A DNA stretch of 62,800 nt from Castellaniella sp. (lineage in GTDB: Bacteria; Pseudomonadota; Gammaproteobacteria; Burkholderiales; Burkholderiaceae_B). Where the stretch lies: positions 1 to 62,800 of the forward strand of contig NZ_SCQN01000045.1 of the NCBI RefSeq assembly GCF_004321985.1, written 5' to 3'. Made by a program: the position numbers and the translations under genes. A model generated the notes under the pieces. That model did no database searches. It was not told the DNA's origin and saw nothing but the letters and a program-made list of their open reading frames with translations. Position 1 is the first letter of the stretch. The number at the start of each line of letters is the position of its first letter. Positions 37,253-46,639 of the stretch are shown one piece after another.

Positions 37253-38518
37253 ATGAACGACAATTTTGGCAGTTCAAAGGCAATCAGTCGCCGCACGGCG
37301 CTCAAGGTAGCCGCCACGATGGGGGTGGCGACAATCGCGGCGCCCCGTATCGTCATGGCGACTGGTGAACAACCCGTCAAACTGGGGGTGGACAATCCCC
37401 TGACCGGGACCTATGCGATTACCGGCCGCAACGAGCTCCACGGGATGGAACTCGCCGTCGAGGAGATCAACGCAAAGGGCGGCATTCTCGGCCGTCCCGC
37501 CAAGCTGATCGTCGAAGACTCCACCAGCGGCGACGCGGGCGTGGCAGTGCAAAAGGCGCGCAAGCTCATCGACAAGGACAAGGTCGACTTCCTGGTCGGC
37601 AACGTCAATTCCGGGCTGACCATGGCCATGTCTGCAGTCGCCTACGAAAAGGGCGTCTTCATGATGGACCCGGGCGGGCACGCAGACCCCATCACGGGCA
37701 AGGAATGCCACTGGAACGTCTTCCAGGTGGATCCGTCCACCACGTTGCTGGTCAACGCCATCGCTCCTTCGCTGGTGAAGCGCTTCGGCAAGAAGTTCTA
37801 CTTCCTGGTGCCGGATTACGCGTTCGGCCACGGGCTGCTCGACGCCTACAACGTCAACCTGAAGAAGCTGGGCGCCACCAATGTCGGGACGGACCTGATC
37901 CCGCTGGGCACCACGGAATACTCGTCCTACCTGATCAAGGCCCAGGCCGCCAGCCCGGACGTGGTCGTCATCCTGCAAAACGGTGAAGACCAGACCAACG
38001 TACTCAAGCAAGCCGTGCAGTTCGGGCTGGACAAGCGCTTCCACATCGCGGGCGCCAACATCGAACTCGAAACCCTGGAGGCCCTGGCGCCGGAATCCCG
38101 CATCGGCAACTGGGTGATCGAATGGTACTGGAACCAGCCCGGCGTGGCTCACGTGAAGGAATTCACCGACGCCATCAAGAAAAAGACCGGCCGCGTTCCG
38201 ACGGCACGGACCTGGTTCGGCCACACAGCCATCCACGCCTGCGCACTGGCGGCCAATACGGCCAAGTCGCTGGAACCGGTCAAGATGGCACGCGCGCTGA
38301 ATGGGCTCACACTGCCGCCTGAAGTCGCGCTGCAGCCGCACCCGGCAACATTCCGTGCAGAGCAGCACCTGCTGATCGGCACACTGTGGGCGGGTCACGC
38401 ACAGGCAAAAGGCGATGCCGGTGCCGATGATCTGTTCAAGGTCGACGAAGTCATCGAGAGCAAGACCATTGCTCCAACCGTCGAGGAAACCCAGTGCAAG
38501 ATGACGTGGCCGTCCTGA
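37253..38518 (+). CDS. ABC transporter substrate-binding protein, branched-chain (Liv/Fmd) type
   Basis: A 421-residue periplasmic protein with a twin-arginine-like leader (SRRTALKVAATMG...IVMA). VKLGVDNPLTGTYAITGRNELHGMELAVEEINAKGGILGRP is characteristic of the peptide/amide/aromatic-type Liv binding proteins. GGAGG lies before the ATG. It is first in a transporter operon (livHMGF follow), separated from livH by a strong hairpin. In the 242 bp upstream I see TTGACA at 37098 but no convincing -10. Confidence 0.9.
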   Translation: MNDNFGSSKAISRRTALKVAATMGVATIAAPRIVMATGEQPVKLGVDNPLTGTYAITGRNELHGMELAVEEINAKGGILGRPAKLIVEDSTSGDAGVAVQKARKLIDKDKVDFLVGNVNSGLTMAMSAVAYEKGVFMMDPGGHADPITGKECHWNVFQVDPSTTLLVNAIAPSLVKRFGKKFYFLVPDYAFGHGLLDAYNVNLKKLGATNVGTDLIPLGTTEYSSYLIKAQAASPDVVVILQNGEDQTNVLKQAVQFGLDKRFHIAGANIELETLEALAPESRIGNWVIEWYWNQPGVAHVKEFTDAIKKKTGRVPTARTWFGHTAIHACALAANTAKSLEPVKMARALNGLTLPPEVALQPHPATFRAEQHLLIGTLWAGHAQAKGDAGADDLFKVDEVIESKTIAPTVEETQCKMTWPS

Positions 38519-38539
38519 ACGACTCCGCCATCGCCTCAA

Positions 38540-38571
38540 CGGGCCGCCCGCAGAGCATCGCGGGCGGCCCG
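38540..38571 (+). other. Perfect 12-bp hairpin between binding protein and livH
   Basis: CGGGCCGCCCGC and GCGGGCGGCCCG enclose an 8-nt loop, with no U-run after it. It lies 22 bp after the binding-protein stop and 69 bp before livH. It probably stabilises the upstream mRNA so the binding protein is made in excess over the membrane subunits. Confidence 0.7.
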
Positions 38572-38639
38572 CCCCGCATCACAGAGACACGTTTCGTGAT
38601 GACCGCTCACCCGAGCATAGCTACCTCCGGAGAACTGGT

Positions 38640-39512
38640 GTGACCCAGTTGGTCCTTTTCAACGTATTCAACGGACTGGTCATAGGTGCCTTCTACGCCC
38701 TGATGGCACTGGGTCTGTCCCTCATCATCAATCTCACCAATGTGATCAATTTCGCCCACGGCGGGTTTCTTGCCTTGGGCGCCTACTTCGCCTACACGCT
38801 CGAGCCCTACCTGGGATTCTGGGGCGCATTGATCATCTCGCCGTTCTTCGCAGCCCTGGTCGGCATCATCGTCGAACGGGTGCTCATCCGGCCGCTCTAC
38901 AGCCGCGACCCGCTTTACAGTCTGCTGCTCACCTTCGGCCTGGCCTACGTGATCCAGGATTCCATCCGCTACATCTGGGGCGCCCAGGGCCTGCCGCTGA
39001 AGGTCCCTGCCGCACTGCAATCGTCCCTGAGCCAGACGCTGTTCTTCCTCACTGGATACCGCGTCTTCATGGTGGTTCTGGTGGCCGTCACCGTCGCGGT
39101 CCTGTTCATCATCCTCAAGAAGACCCGGCTGGGCATGCGCATCCGCGCAGGCACGCTGGATCTGGAAATGGTGTCCGCCCTCGGGGTCGATGTGCGCATC
39201 CTCCGCAATCTGAACTTCGGGCTCGGGATTTTCTTTGCCGGCCTCGCAGGGGTGCTGGCGGCGGGCATGCTGGGCCTCACGCCGACCATCGGCGACGGGC
39301 TCATCATGCCGAGCTTCGTGGCGGTGATCGTAGGCGGTCTGGGCAGCCTGATCGGAACGCTCTTTGGCGGCATCCTGATCGGCGTGGCAACCGGCGTCGT
39401 CACCGTGTTCTTTCCATCGGCTTCCGAGGCGACCATCTACGTGATGATGGCGCTGGTGCTGTTGGTCCGGCCGCACGGTCTGTTTGGTGAAGAAGGCGGG
39501 ACAAAGCTGTGA
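38640..39512 (+). CDS. livH: Branched-chain-type ABC permease LivH
   Basis: A 290-residue inner-membrane permease: NLTNVINFAHGGFLALGAYFAY near residue 30 and the coupling region GLAGVLAAGMLGLTPTIGDG are family hallmarks. It starts at GTG 38640 with GGAG upstream and overlaps livM by 4 bp. Confidence 0.92.
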   Translation: MTQLVLFNVFNGLVIGAFYALMALGLSLIINLTNVINFAHGGFLALGAYFAYTLEPYLGFWGALIISPFFAALVGIIVERVLIRPLYSRDPLYSLLLTFGLAYVIQDSIRYIWGAQGLPLKVPAALQSSLSQTLFFLTGYRVFMVVLVAVTVAVLFIILKKTRLGMRIRAGTLDLEMVSALGVDVRILRNLNFGLGIFFAGLAGVLAAGMLGLTPTIGDGLIMPSFVAVIVGGLGSLIGTLFGGILIGVATGVVTVFFPSASEATIYVMMALVLLVRPHGLFGEEGGTKL

Positions 39513-40459
39513 ACAACCAATCCATCCTCAACAAAGCCATGTCCGGCGCGGTCGTGTGGTTCATCCTCATCACCATGCCGCTCTGGATCTCTCATGTCGG
39601 CGGCTACACGGATCTGGGTACGCGAGTACTGGTGATCGGCCTGGCTGCCATGGCCACCAATCTCCTGGTGGGGCACTCCGGCGTCATGGCCTTCGGCCAC
39701 GCCGCCTACTTCGGGCTGAGCGCCTACGGAACAGGGCTGCTCATCAAACTCCTGGTGCCCAGCACGCCGCTGGGGTTCGTCGTGGGCGTCCTGGTCGGAA
39801 CCGCGGGCGGCGCGATCGTCGGCTATCTGCTGGCGAAGCTGCGCGGGATCTACTTTGCGCTGGCCACCATCGCCTTCGGCCAGGTGTTCTACTTCATCGC
39901 CTTCCGCTGGAACTCAGTGACGGGCGGGGACAACGGCCTGACCTTTCAGCGGCAGCCCATTCACCTGGGCTTCACAACTATCGATCTCACATCCAGCCAG
40001 ACGTTCTACTACCTGGCCCTGGTGGTCTTCGCCGTCTGCGCGTTCGCCATGGCCGTGATCCTGAAATCCCCCTTTGGCCATACGCTCCTGGCCATGCGCG
40101 AGAACGAGCGCCGGGCGCGGTTCCTCAGCATTCCGGTCAATCGCCATCTGTGGATCGCATACACGATTTCATGCCTGTTCGTGGCCGTGGCCGGCTCACT
40201 GTACGGCATGCTGAACAACTTCGTGAGCCCACACAATCTCCACTGGACGCAGTCCGGCGACTTCGTGCTCATGGCGGTGATCGGCGGCATGCGCTCCTTC
40301 TGGGGGCCGCTGCTGGGCGCTGCCATCTTCGTGGTGCTGCAGGATTACCTGTCCAGCATCACGGGGAACTGGATGTTCTTCATCGGGATGATCTTCGTCC
40401 TGGTCGTGTTGTTTATCCCGCGGGGTATCGTCGGGCTGATGCAGAGAAAAACGTCATGA
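39509..40459 (+). CDS. livM: Branched-chain-type ABC permease LivM
   Basis: A 316-residue permease with eight or more hydrophobic helices. NLLVGHSGVMAFGHAAYFGLSAYG and MRENERRARFLSIPVNRHLW (coupling loop) identify the family. GTG start overlapping livH; its stop overlaps the livG start (ATGA). Confidence 0.92.
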   Translation: MNNQSILNKAMSGAVVWFILITMPLWISHVGGYTDLGTRVLVIGLAAMATNLLVGHSGVMAFGHAAYFGLSAYGTGLLIKLLVPSTPLGFVVGVLVGTAGGAIVGYLLAKLRGIYFALATIAFGQVFYFIAFRWNSVTGGDNGLTFQRQPIHLGFTTIDLTSSQTFYYLALVVFAVCAFAMAVILKSPFGHTLLAMRENERRARFLSIPVNRHLWIAYTISCLFVAVAGSLYGMLNNFVSPHNLHWTQSGDFVLMAVIGGMRSFWGPLLGAAIFVVLQDYLSSITGNWMFFIGMIFVLVVLFIPRGIVGLMQRKTS

Positions 40460-41214
40460 GTTTGCTCGAGGTCCACAACGTTTCGCAGCATTTTGGCCAA
40501 CTCGCTGCGGTGAAAGACGTTTCGCTCAACGTCGAAGAAGGTGAGCTGCACGCGATCATCGGTCCGAACGGGGCGGGTAAAACCACGTTCTTCAACATGA
40601 TCAGCGGCTTCTATCGTCCCACCAAGGGGCACATCGTGTTCGATGGCGTCGACGTCACCGAAATGCCACCCCAGATCCGTGTGGCCAGAGGCATGGCGCG
40701 CACGTTCCAGATCACGGAAGTGTTCCCGGAACTCACGGTGCGCCAGAATCTGCGCATCGCCGTGGAAGTCACTCAGGGGCTGCGCCTGAAGATGTTCCAC
40801 TCGGCGCGACAGTCCCGGGAAACCGAGGCTCGCGTCGACGAACTGCTGGAAACAGGGGGCCTGACGGCCAATGCCGATCGCAACGTGGGAGAACTATCCC
40901 ACGGGGACCAGCGCTCGACCGAAATCATGATGGCCCTGGCGCTCAAACCCAAGCTGCTGCTGCTCGACGAACCGGCGGCCGGCATGGGCAACCAAGAAAC
41001 ATTCGAGACCGCGGTCCTGATCCGCAGGCTCCACCGCACACAGAAGCTCACCATCATCCTGGTCGAGCACGACATGCGCGTGATCTTCAATCTGGCCGAC
41101 CGCATTACCGTGCTGGCCGAGGGCGAGATGCTCGAACGAGGCACGCCCGACGAAATCGCGGCCAGCGAAAAGGTGCAGGTCGCTTACTTGGGGAAAAAGC
41201 GTGAAGGCTCTTGA
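40456..41214 (+). CDS. livG: Branched-chain-type ABC ATPase LivG
   Basis: A 252-residue ATPase: Walker A GPNGAGKTT, Q-loop TFQITEVFPELTV, signature LSHGDQRSTEIMMAL (a natural LivG variant of LSGG), Walker B LLLLDEPAAGM, H-loop VEHDM. The start is fixed by the ATGA overlap with livM; the frame extends far upstream only as a shadow of livM. Confidence 0.93.
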   Translation: MSLLEVHNVSQHFGQLAAVKDVSLNVEEGELHAIIGPNGAGKTTFFNMISGFYRPTKGHIVFDGVDVTEMPPQIRVARGMARTFQITEVFPELTVRQNLRIAVEVTQGLRLKMFHSARQSRETEARVDELLETGGLTANADRNVGELSHGDQRSTEIMMALALKPKLLLLDEPAAGMGNQETFETAVLIRRLHRTQKLTIILVEHDMRVIFNLADRITVLAEGEMLERGTPDEIAASEKVQVAYLGKKREGS

Positions 41215-41926
41215 GATCCACCAACTGAACACCTATTACGACAAGAGCCATATTCTCAAAGGCGTGGATCTGGAAGTCGGCGAAGGAGAACTCGTCACAC
41301 TGCTGGGCCGCAACGGAGCGGGGAAATCCACCACGCTGCGAAGCATCATGGGTCTGACGCCAGCGCACTCGGGGAGTGTGAAGATCTTCGGTACGGACTC
41401 CACGCATCTGGCGCCGTTCCGGATCGCGCGCCTCGGCGTGGGTCTGGTGCCCGAAGGTCGCCGCGTCTTCGCCAACCTGACCGTCGAGGAAAACCTCAAG
41501 GTCCCGGTCGATCGTCCGGGGCCGTGGAACATCCCCAGGATATACGAGCTTTTCCCGCGGCTGGCGGAACGCAAGCTCCACAAGGGCAAGGAACTCTCCG
41601 GCGGCGAACAGGAAATGCTGTCCATCGCCCGCGTGCTGCTGCTCAATCCCAAGCTCCTGATGCTGGACGAACCCTCCCAAGGCCTCGCTCCCATCATTGT
41701 GCAGAACGTGTTCAATGTCATCGTGGCGGCGCGCAACGAAGGGACTTCGGTGCTGCTGATCGAACAGAACGTCCGGGCGGCCATCGAGATCGCCGACCGC
41801 GCCTATGTGCTGGAACGCGGCGCGATCACCTACACGGGGGTTGCGGCGGAGTTCGGCCAAGACGAGGCCCGTGTCCAGGAGCTCGCCGGTGCGAGCGCTC
41901 AGAAATGGGAATTTCCGGACGACTGA
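41201..41926 (+). CDS. livF: Branched-chain-type ABC ATPase LivF
   Basis: A 241-residue ATPase: GRNGAGKST, signature LSGGEQEMLSIARVL, LMLDEPSQGLAP and IEQNVRAAIEIADRAYVLERG are typical of LivF. GTG start overlapping livG by 14 bp. The 3' end overlaps the sugar dehydrogenase gene by 22 bp. Confidence 0.93.
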   Translation: MKALEIHQLNTYYDKSHILKGVDLEVGEGELVTLLGRNGAGKSTTLRSIMGLTPAHSGSVKIFGTDSTHLAPFRIARLGVGLVPEGRRVFANLTVEENLKVPVDRPGPWNIPRIYELFPRLAERKLHKGKELSGGEQEMLSIARVLLLNPKLLMLDEPSQGLAPIIVQNVFNVIVAARNEGTSVLLIEQNVRAAIEIADRAYVLERGAITYTGVAAEFGQDEARVQELAGASAQKWEFPDD

Positions 41927-43113
41927 ACCACCAGACCCTCAGGGCGGCCCTGCGGGCGGCCTTGATGGTCCTTCTGTGGCAGTCTCTTGCAACTCCCAGC
42001 CTGGCTGCCGCAGGACGGCAACCGATCTCACAGCCTGCATCCTGCATCGAAAACGCCGGCCCATTGCCGGCCAGCCACCCGCTACCCTTCAGGGCGCAGC
42101 GGGTGGCGACCTTCGAATATCCCTGGGCTCTTGCCTTCTTGCCGGACGCGCGGCTGCTGGTCACGGAAAAGCCCGGACGGATGTTTCTCGTCACCCAGGA
42201 CGGCCACAAGACCGAGATCAATGGGATCCCTAAGGTCTATTACCAGGGTCAGAACGGCCTGCTGGATGTGGCCATTGCACCGGGTTTCGCCCGCGATGCC
42301 GCGATCTATTTCACATATGTCCAGCCTGAGGTGCGCGGAGGCGGATCGCTGGTCCTGGCACGCGCCCGCCTGAACCCGGACGATCCCCACCCGCGCCTGC
42401 AGCAGCTGACAACGATCTGGCGCCAAACGCCACCCAGCACGGGCGGGCAACCCGGGGGCATCATCGCTTTTGCCCCGGACGGCCAGCACCTGTTCCTGAG
42501 CGTGGGAGACCGCCAAGAGCCCGACACCGCACAGGATCCGAACCTGGCGCGGGGCAAGATCCTGCATATGAACCTGGATGGCTCGACCCCTGCGGACAAT
42601 CCAAAGGCCCGGCAGGGCGGCATCCGGGCCCTGACCTGGAGCACGGGCCACCGTAACCCTTACGGACTGGCGTTTGCGCCAGATGGTCAGCTCTGGGAGC
42701 ACGAAATGGGCCCCCGAGGCGGCGACGAGCTGAATCGCATCCAACGCGACGGCAACTACGGTTGGCCTCTGGTGTCCTACGGCGACCAATACAGCGGCAA
42801 ACCCATCGCGCGGCCACCCAGCCGGCCAGAATTCCTGGAACCGTCGATCTACTGGACGCCAGTCATCGCACCCGCCGGGATGGTCTTTTACTCAGGGGCG
42901 CTGTTCCCAGCCTGGCGCGGATCGGCCCTTATCGGCGGCCTGCAATCCAGGGGGCTGGTACGCGTCGTGTTTGCGGACGACGGGTCCGCACGTCAGGCCG
43001 ACCGCTGGACGCTGGGGCAACGCATCCGCAACGTCGCGGTCGCCCCCGACGGCGCCGTCTGGACCATCGGGGACCAGGCTCAGGGCGCCTTGATGCGGCT
43101 CACACCGAGGTGA
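41905..43113 (+). CDS. PQQ-dependent soluble sugar dehydrogenase (Asd/YliI family)
   Basis: A 402-residue periplasmic six-bladed propeller with an N-terminal signal sequence (hydrophobic MVLLWQSLATPSLAAA). PWALAFLPDARLLVTEKPGRM, QNGLLDVAIAPGF, STGHRNPYGLAF and EMGPRGGDELNRI are signature blocks; the His and Arg of GHRNP and the Asp of GGDE are the usual PQQ/substrate residues. It oxidises aldoses in the periplasm. Start ATG 41905 lies inside livF; a shorter start near residue 21 is possible. Confidence 0.87.
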   Translation: MGISGRLNHQTLRAALRAALMVLLWQSLATPSLAAAGRQPISQPASCIENAGPLPASHPLPFRAQRVATFEYPWALAFLPDARLLVTEKPGRMFLVTQDGHKTEINGIPKVYYQGQNGLLDVAIAPGFARDAAIYFTYVQPEVRGGGSLVLARARLNPDDPHPRLQQLTTIWRQTPPSTGGQPGGIIAFAPDGQHLFLSVGDRQEPDTAQDPNLARGKILHMNLDGSTPADNPKARQGGIRALTWSTGHRNPYGLAFAPDGQLWEHEMGPRGGDELNRIQRDGNYGWPLVSYGDQYSGKPIARPPSRPEFLEPSIYWTPVIAPAGMVFYSGALFPAWRGSALIGGLQSRGLVRVVFADDGSARQADRWTLGQRIRNVAVAPDGAVWTIGDQAQGALMRLTPR

Positions 43114-43173
43114 TCACTGCGCCCGCGACCCGCGCATCATCAGCCGAGCGACGCGAGCCCCACGCCGCCAGCG

Positions 43174-44352
43174 TCAATAACCGGCCTTGGCCGGATCCTT
43201 CACGGCCTTCATCACATCAAACTCCACGTTCTGAACCACGCCGTTGACCCGCTCGGTCTTGCGGATATATTCGTTCTGGATGATGTCACGTGTAGCCGGG
43301 TCGATCTGTACCGGGCCGCGCGGGCTGGTCCAGCGCATGCCCTTTGCTGCGCCGACGAAGGCATCGCCGCTGGCATCACCCCCGGTTTTCTTCAAGACCA
43401 TGTCGATCAACCGCATCCCGTCGTAGCCACCCACCGACATGAAATCAGGCCGGTCCTTCGGGAAGGCCTTGGTATAGGCTCGAACGTAGGCATGGTTTTC
43501 GGGGGAATCGTGAGCCTGGGAATAGTGGAAGGCAGTGATCAGCCCCACAGCCGAATCGCCCATCGCCGACAATTGGCCCTCGCCGGTCGAGTCCCCCGTT
43601 CCCAGCACCCGTATGCCGTGCTTTTCCATCAGGCCCAGATTCCGGATTTCCTTTACCGCGCCGACCAGCGAACTGCCCGTCGGAATCAGCATGAACAGGG
43701 CATCGGGTTTCGCATCGATGACCCGCTGCAGATAGGGTGAGTAGTCCACGTTCTCCACGGGCGTACGGACGCTCCCCACGATGTGCCCCCCCAGCCCCGA
43801 GAAGGTCTTCGTAAACTGCGCTTCGGCATCATGGCCCGGCCCATAGTCCGCCGACAGCGTATACACCTTCCGGATTCCGTTCTTGTAAGCCCATTGGGCC
43901 ATGGCCCAGGCGCCCTGAGGCACCGTCATCGAAGTCCGCAGAATATAAGGGGACCGCTCCGTGATGGACGCCGTCGCCGCATTCATGATCACCATCGGAA
44001 TCTTGGCCTGGGTGGCCAGCGGAGCTACCGAGATCGCATTCGGGGTCAACGCAAACCCGGCCAGCAAATCGACCTTGTCCTTGATGATCAGTTCCTGTGC
44101 CGCCCGCTTGGCCACCGCGGGGGCGATCCCGCCCGTGTCCTTCACGATCAGCCGGACCTTGCGGCCCCCCACCATCTCCCCGTGCTGCGCCAGGTACAGA
44201 TCGATGCCGTTTCTGATCTGGCGAGCCGCATCTGCATAGAAACCGGACGCCGACAGTACCAGGCCGACTTTCAGGTCTTTTGCCTGGGCGCCGGCACAGA
44301 GGGCCATCATCGCCAGCGACACCATCATCGAGTGGATCAAGCGCATCTTCAT
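43174..44352 (-). CDS. Second branched-chain-type ABC substrate-binding protein
   Basis: A 392-residue Liv-type binding protein with a Sec signal peptide (cleavage near GAQA-K). KVGLVLSASGFYADAARQIRNGIDLYL and the type 1 periplasmic fold are clear. AGGAG precedes ATG 44352. It is on the strand opposite to livHMGF, 60 bp beyond the sugar dehydrogenase, and downstream of a Rieske oxygenase gene. It may serve the same importer with an aromatic acid as ligand, as for many Liv-type proteins beside ring-hydroxylating oxygenases (inference). Confidence 0.9.
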   Translation of the reverse strand: MKMRLIHSMMVSLAMMALCAGAQAKDLKVGLVLSASGFYADAARQIRNGIDLYLAQHGEMVGGRKVRLIVKDTGGIAPAVAKRAAQELIIKDKVDLLAGFALTPNAISVAPLATQAKIPMVIMNAATASITERSPYILRTSMTVPQGAWAMAQWAYKNGIRKVYTLSADYGPGHDAEAQFTKTFSGLGGHIVGSVRTPVENVDYSPYLQRVIDAKPDALFMLIPTGSSLVGAVKEIRNLGLMEKHGIRVLGTGDSTGEGQLSAMGDSAVGLITAFHYSQAHDSPENHAYVRAYTKAFPKDRPDFMSVGGYDGMRLIDMVLKKTGGDASGDAFVGAAKGMRWTSPRGPVQIDPATRDIIQNEYIRKTERVNGVVQNVEFDVMKAVKDPAKAGY

Positions 44353-44410
44353 GTTGTCTCCTGTGATCGGATATTTTTGATTTGAACGACCTGACTATCC
44401 CGCCACCCTG

Positions 44411-45502
44411 CTACGCCATGAACTCCTCCAGAACAGCAAAGGAGTGTTCGGGCACGAGCGGTGGCGGCAAGACGGTGTAGGCTGGATCATCATGCTCCTG
44501 CTTCAAGCGGTTTTGCAGCATGCGGCGTGCACGGATCGGCGACTGATCCTGCACCGTGGCAACCCTGGGCACGGTCTGGCCGGTTTCCATGATCCGCCTT
44601 TGCTGCGCTTCCACGATACCCCGGTCTTCGTCGAACGTACGCGAGTTGCCAACTCGCAGTTCTTCAGTCAGATCGGCGTCGTCGATCCTGAAATTACGGA
44701 CCACCGCCCAGAAGTAGTGTGTGCTGGATTCGGTCTCGGGCGTCAGCAGATGCAAGACATGCGCCACCCGTGCCGTCGCACGGTCTTCTTCCACCGGATG
44801 GATTCCAAGGACCGTCAGATTGATCGACGGCACGAGGTGAATGGCCGACTGCCAGCGGTTGATGATGCAGTCATGTCCTATCATCGTGGCAAAGAAGGGT
44901 GGCGCCTCGATCCCGCGCATCTCCCGATGCGCCCGCACCACGCAATCACCCCCCATCGTGACCTTGGGCGTGAAGTTCGCAATGGGTTCCTCTTCGCGCG
45001 TGCCGATGGTGCTTTTGTGTACGTAGGTCTCGTGGCTGAGATCGAGGAGATTGTCGTTCATCAGCGTGTAATTGCAGTCGAAGTGGTGATAGCCGCGTGA
45101 AGCCGCCCACCGATCGCTGGAATTCCAGTGTAGGTCGGGGATCAATTCAGGAGCGGCGAGATCGCGATTCCCCATCCAGATCCAGATAATGCCATGGCGC
45201 TCCACCAGCGGATAGGTGTCGACGCGGGCCGCTTCGGGGATCTTGTCTTGGCCGGGAATGCTCGTGCAGGCGCCATCGCTGGAAAAGCACATCCCGTGGT
45301 AGCCACACTGGATGCAATCGCCAACCCGCTCGCCCAGCGACAGCGGCACCAGCCGGTGGGGACATTCGTCCTTCAGGGCCACATAGCGGCCCGCCAACGA
45401 CCGGTACATGAGAACGGGTTCGCCCAAGATACGTCGTGCGACAAACGGCGCCTCGAAGTCTTTCTCGAAGCCAACGACGTACCAGACATTTCTGACAAAC
45501 AT
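44411..45502 (-). CDS. Rieske non-heme iron oxygenase, VanA-like
   Basis: A 363-residue oxygenase. Rieske ligands: Cys47 and His49 (DECPHR), then Cys66 and His69 (CGYHG). Mononuclear iron ligands: His157 and His162 (LLDLSHETYVH) with Asp154 bridging. The architecture is that of vanillate or phenolic O-demethylases and related aromatic acid oxygenases. Its partner reductase is not in the window. GAGGAG precedes ATG 45502; longer upstream starts are unlikely. It is divergent from a PobR-like activator. Confidence 0.92.
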   Translation of the reverse strand: MFVRNVWYVVGFEKDFEAPFVARRILGEPVLMYRSLAGRYVALKDECPHRLVPLSLGERVGDCIQCGYHGMCFSSDGACTSIPGQDKIPEAARVDTYPLVERHGIIWIWMGNRDLAAPELIPDLHWNSSDRWAASRGYHHFDCNYTLMNDNLLDLSHETYVHKSTIGTREEEPIANFTPKVTMGGDCVVRAHREMRGIEAPPFFATMIGHDCIINRWQSAIHLVPSINLTVLGIHPVEEDRATARVAHVLHLLTPETESSTHYFWAVVRNFRIDDADLTEELRVGNSRTFDEDRGIVEAQQRRIMETGQTVPRVATVQDQSPIRARRMLQNRLKQEHDDPAYTVLPPPLVPEHSFAVLEEFMA

Positions 45503-45701
45503 GAGTGTCTCCTCAACATCAATCTTTTTCGAAGATGCCAGAGGTCTTCCGAACAGGCCGCCACGCCCGATGTCCACTCGACATGTGTGGGGACTGGCCG
45601 GAAAATCCAACGCATCGATCATCAGGATCGCCCGAAACCACACAACTTGACATGAGAATAAGAGACAATTACCTGTACTTTCCGGACAGAGGCCCGCCCC
45701 T

Positions 45702-46610
45702 ATGAACTCAGCCGTCCGCCACGAACGCATTCCGCTTTATTCGCTGTACGGCCAGCTCGACCAAACCGTGCCCTTGGACTTCTTACACCTGGAACCGATC
45801 GAGGCCAGCAACCGCATCTATCAGTGGAACATTCGGCCGCACCGCCACCACGATCTGCATCAGATCATCTGGGTCGCAGACGGCCAGGGAATGGTCGAGC
45901 TCGACACGAGGACGCTATCGCTGCAGGCGCCCGTCCTGATCAACGTGCCCCGAACCGTCGTGCATGGCTTCCAGTGGCTTCCCGGCACCGACGGGCTGGT
46001 TCTGACGCTGGCCGAGAGTTTCATGCAAGATATCCTGCGGATTTCACGGGATCCGTCCACGATGGACATCGTGCGTTCGGCCCATGCGATCTCCGGCGCA
46101 ATTCCGGCCAAGGATCTGGCACGCCTGAAGCTGCTGTTTCGCACACTGGTGGACGAATACATCCACGATCGCGGCGGGCGCATCTCGGCATTGGCCGGCC
46201 TCACCAGCGTCCTGGTCGTCGAAGTCGCCCGCCTGCGGCATCTCAGCGTGCAGCCCACCGAAGATACGCAGGACACCGAATCCTATGCCATCTGCCAACG
46301 CTTTCGCGATCTGGTAGAGACGCATTTCAGGGACCACTGGCCGGTTGCCGACTACGCCGAGCGGCTGGCGACCACGGAACGCAGCCTGCGCCGCCACTGC
46401 CTGGACGGTATAGGACTTTCGCCGCTGCAGATCATCCATCGCCGTCTGTTCATCGAGGCCCGGCGCGAACTGATCTACACCCAGCAGACCACATCCGAAA
46501 TCGCATACCAGCTCGGCTTCAGCGATCCAGCCTATTTCACACGATTCTTTGCCCGCAACAGCGGCAACGCGCCGACGGAGTTTCGGCGCCGGTACCGGCC
46601 CAATTCATAG
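45702..46610 (+). CDS. AraC-family regulator, PobR-like
   Basis: A 302-residue protein: a cupin-type ligand domain (NIRPHRHHDLHQIIWVADG, LQAPVLINVPRTVVHGF) and a C-terminal double HTH (VADYAERLATTERSLRRHCL; TSEIAYQLGFSDPAYFTRFF). PobR-type proteins activate 4-hydroxybenzoate and related aromatic acid genes. It is divergent from the Rieske oxygenase across 199 bp, which also holds a TTGACA at 45647 but no clear -10. Control of that oxygenase is the natural inference. Confidence 0.9.
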   Translation: MNSAVRHERIPLYSLYGQLDQTVPLDFLHLEPIEASNRIYQWNIRPHRHHDLHQIIWVADGQGMVELDTRTLSLQAPVLINVPRTVVHGFQWLPGTDGLVLTLAESFMQDILRISRDPSTMDIVRSAHAISGAIPAKDLARLKLLFRTLVDEYIHDRGGRISALAGLTSVLVVEVARLRHLSVQPTEDTQDTESYAICQRFRDLVETHFRDHWPVADYAERLATTERSLRRHCLDGIGLSPLQIIHRRLFIEARRELIYTQQTTSEIAYQLGFSDPAYFTRFFARNSGNAPTEFRRRYRPNS

Positions 46611-46639
46611 CAACCCGGATTGACCAACCAGACGGGACG

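Noticed and set aside
37274-38539. A 421-codon minus-strand frame
   Set aside because: Exactly antisense to the Liv-type binding protein; no signal peptide or motif of its own.
39484-40455. N-terminal extension of livG
   Set aside because: Overlaps livM throughout; the ATGA junction at 40456 fixes the start.
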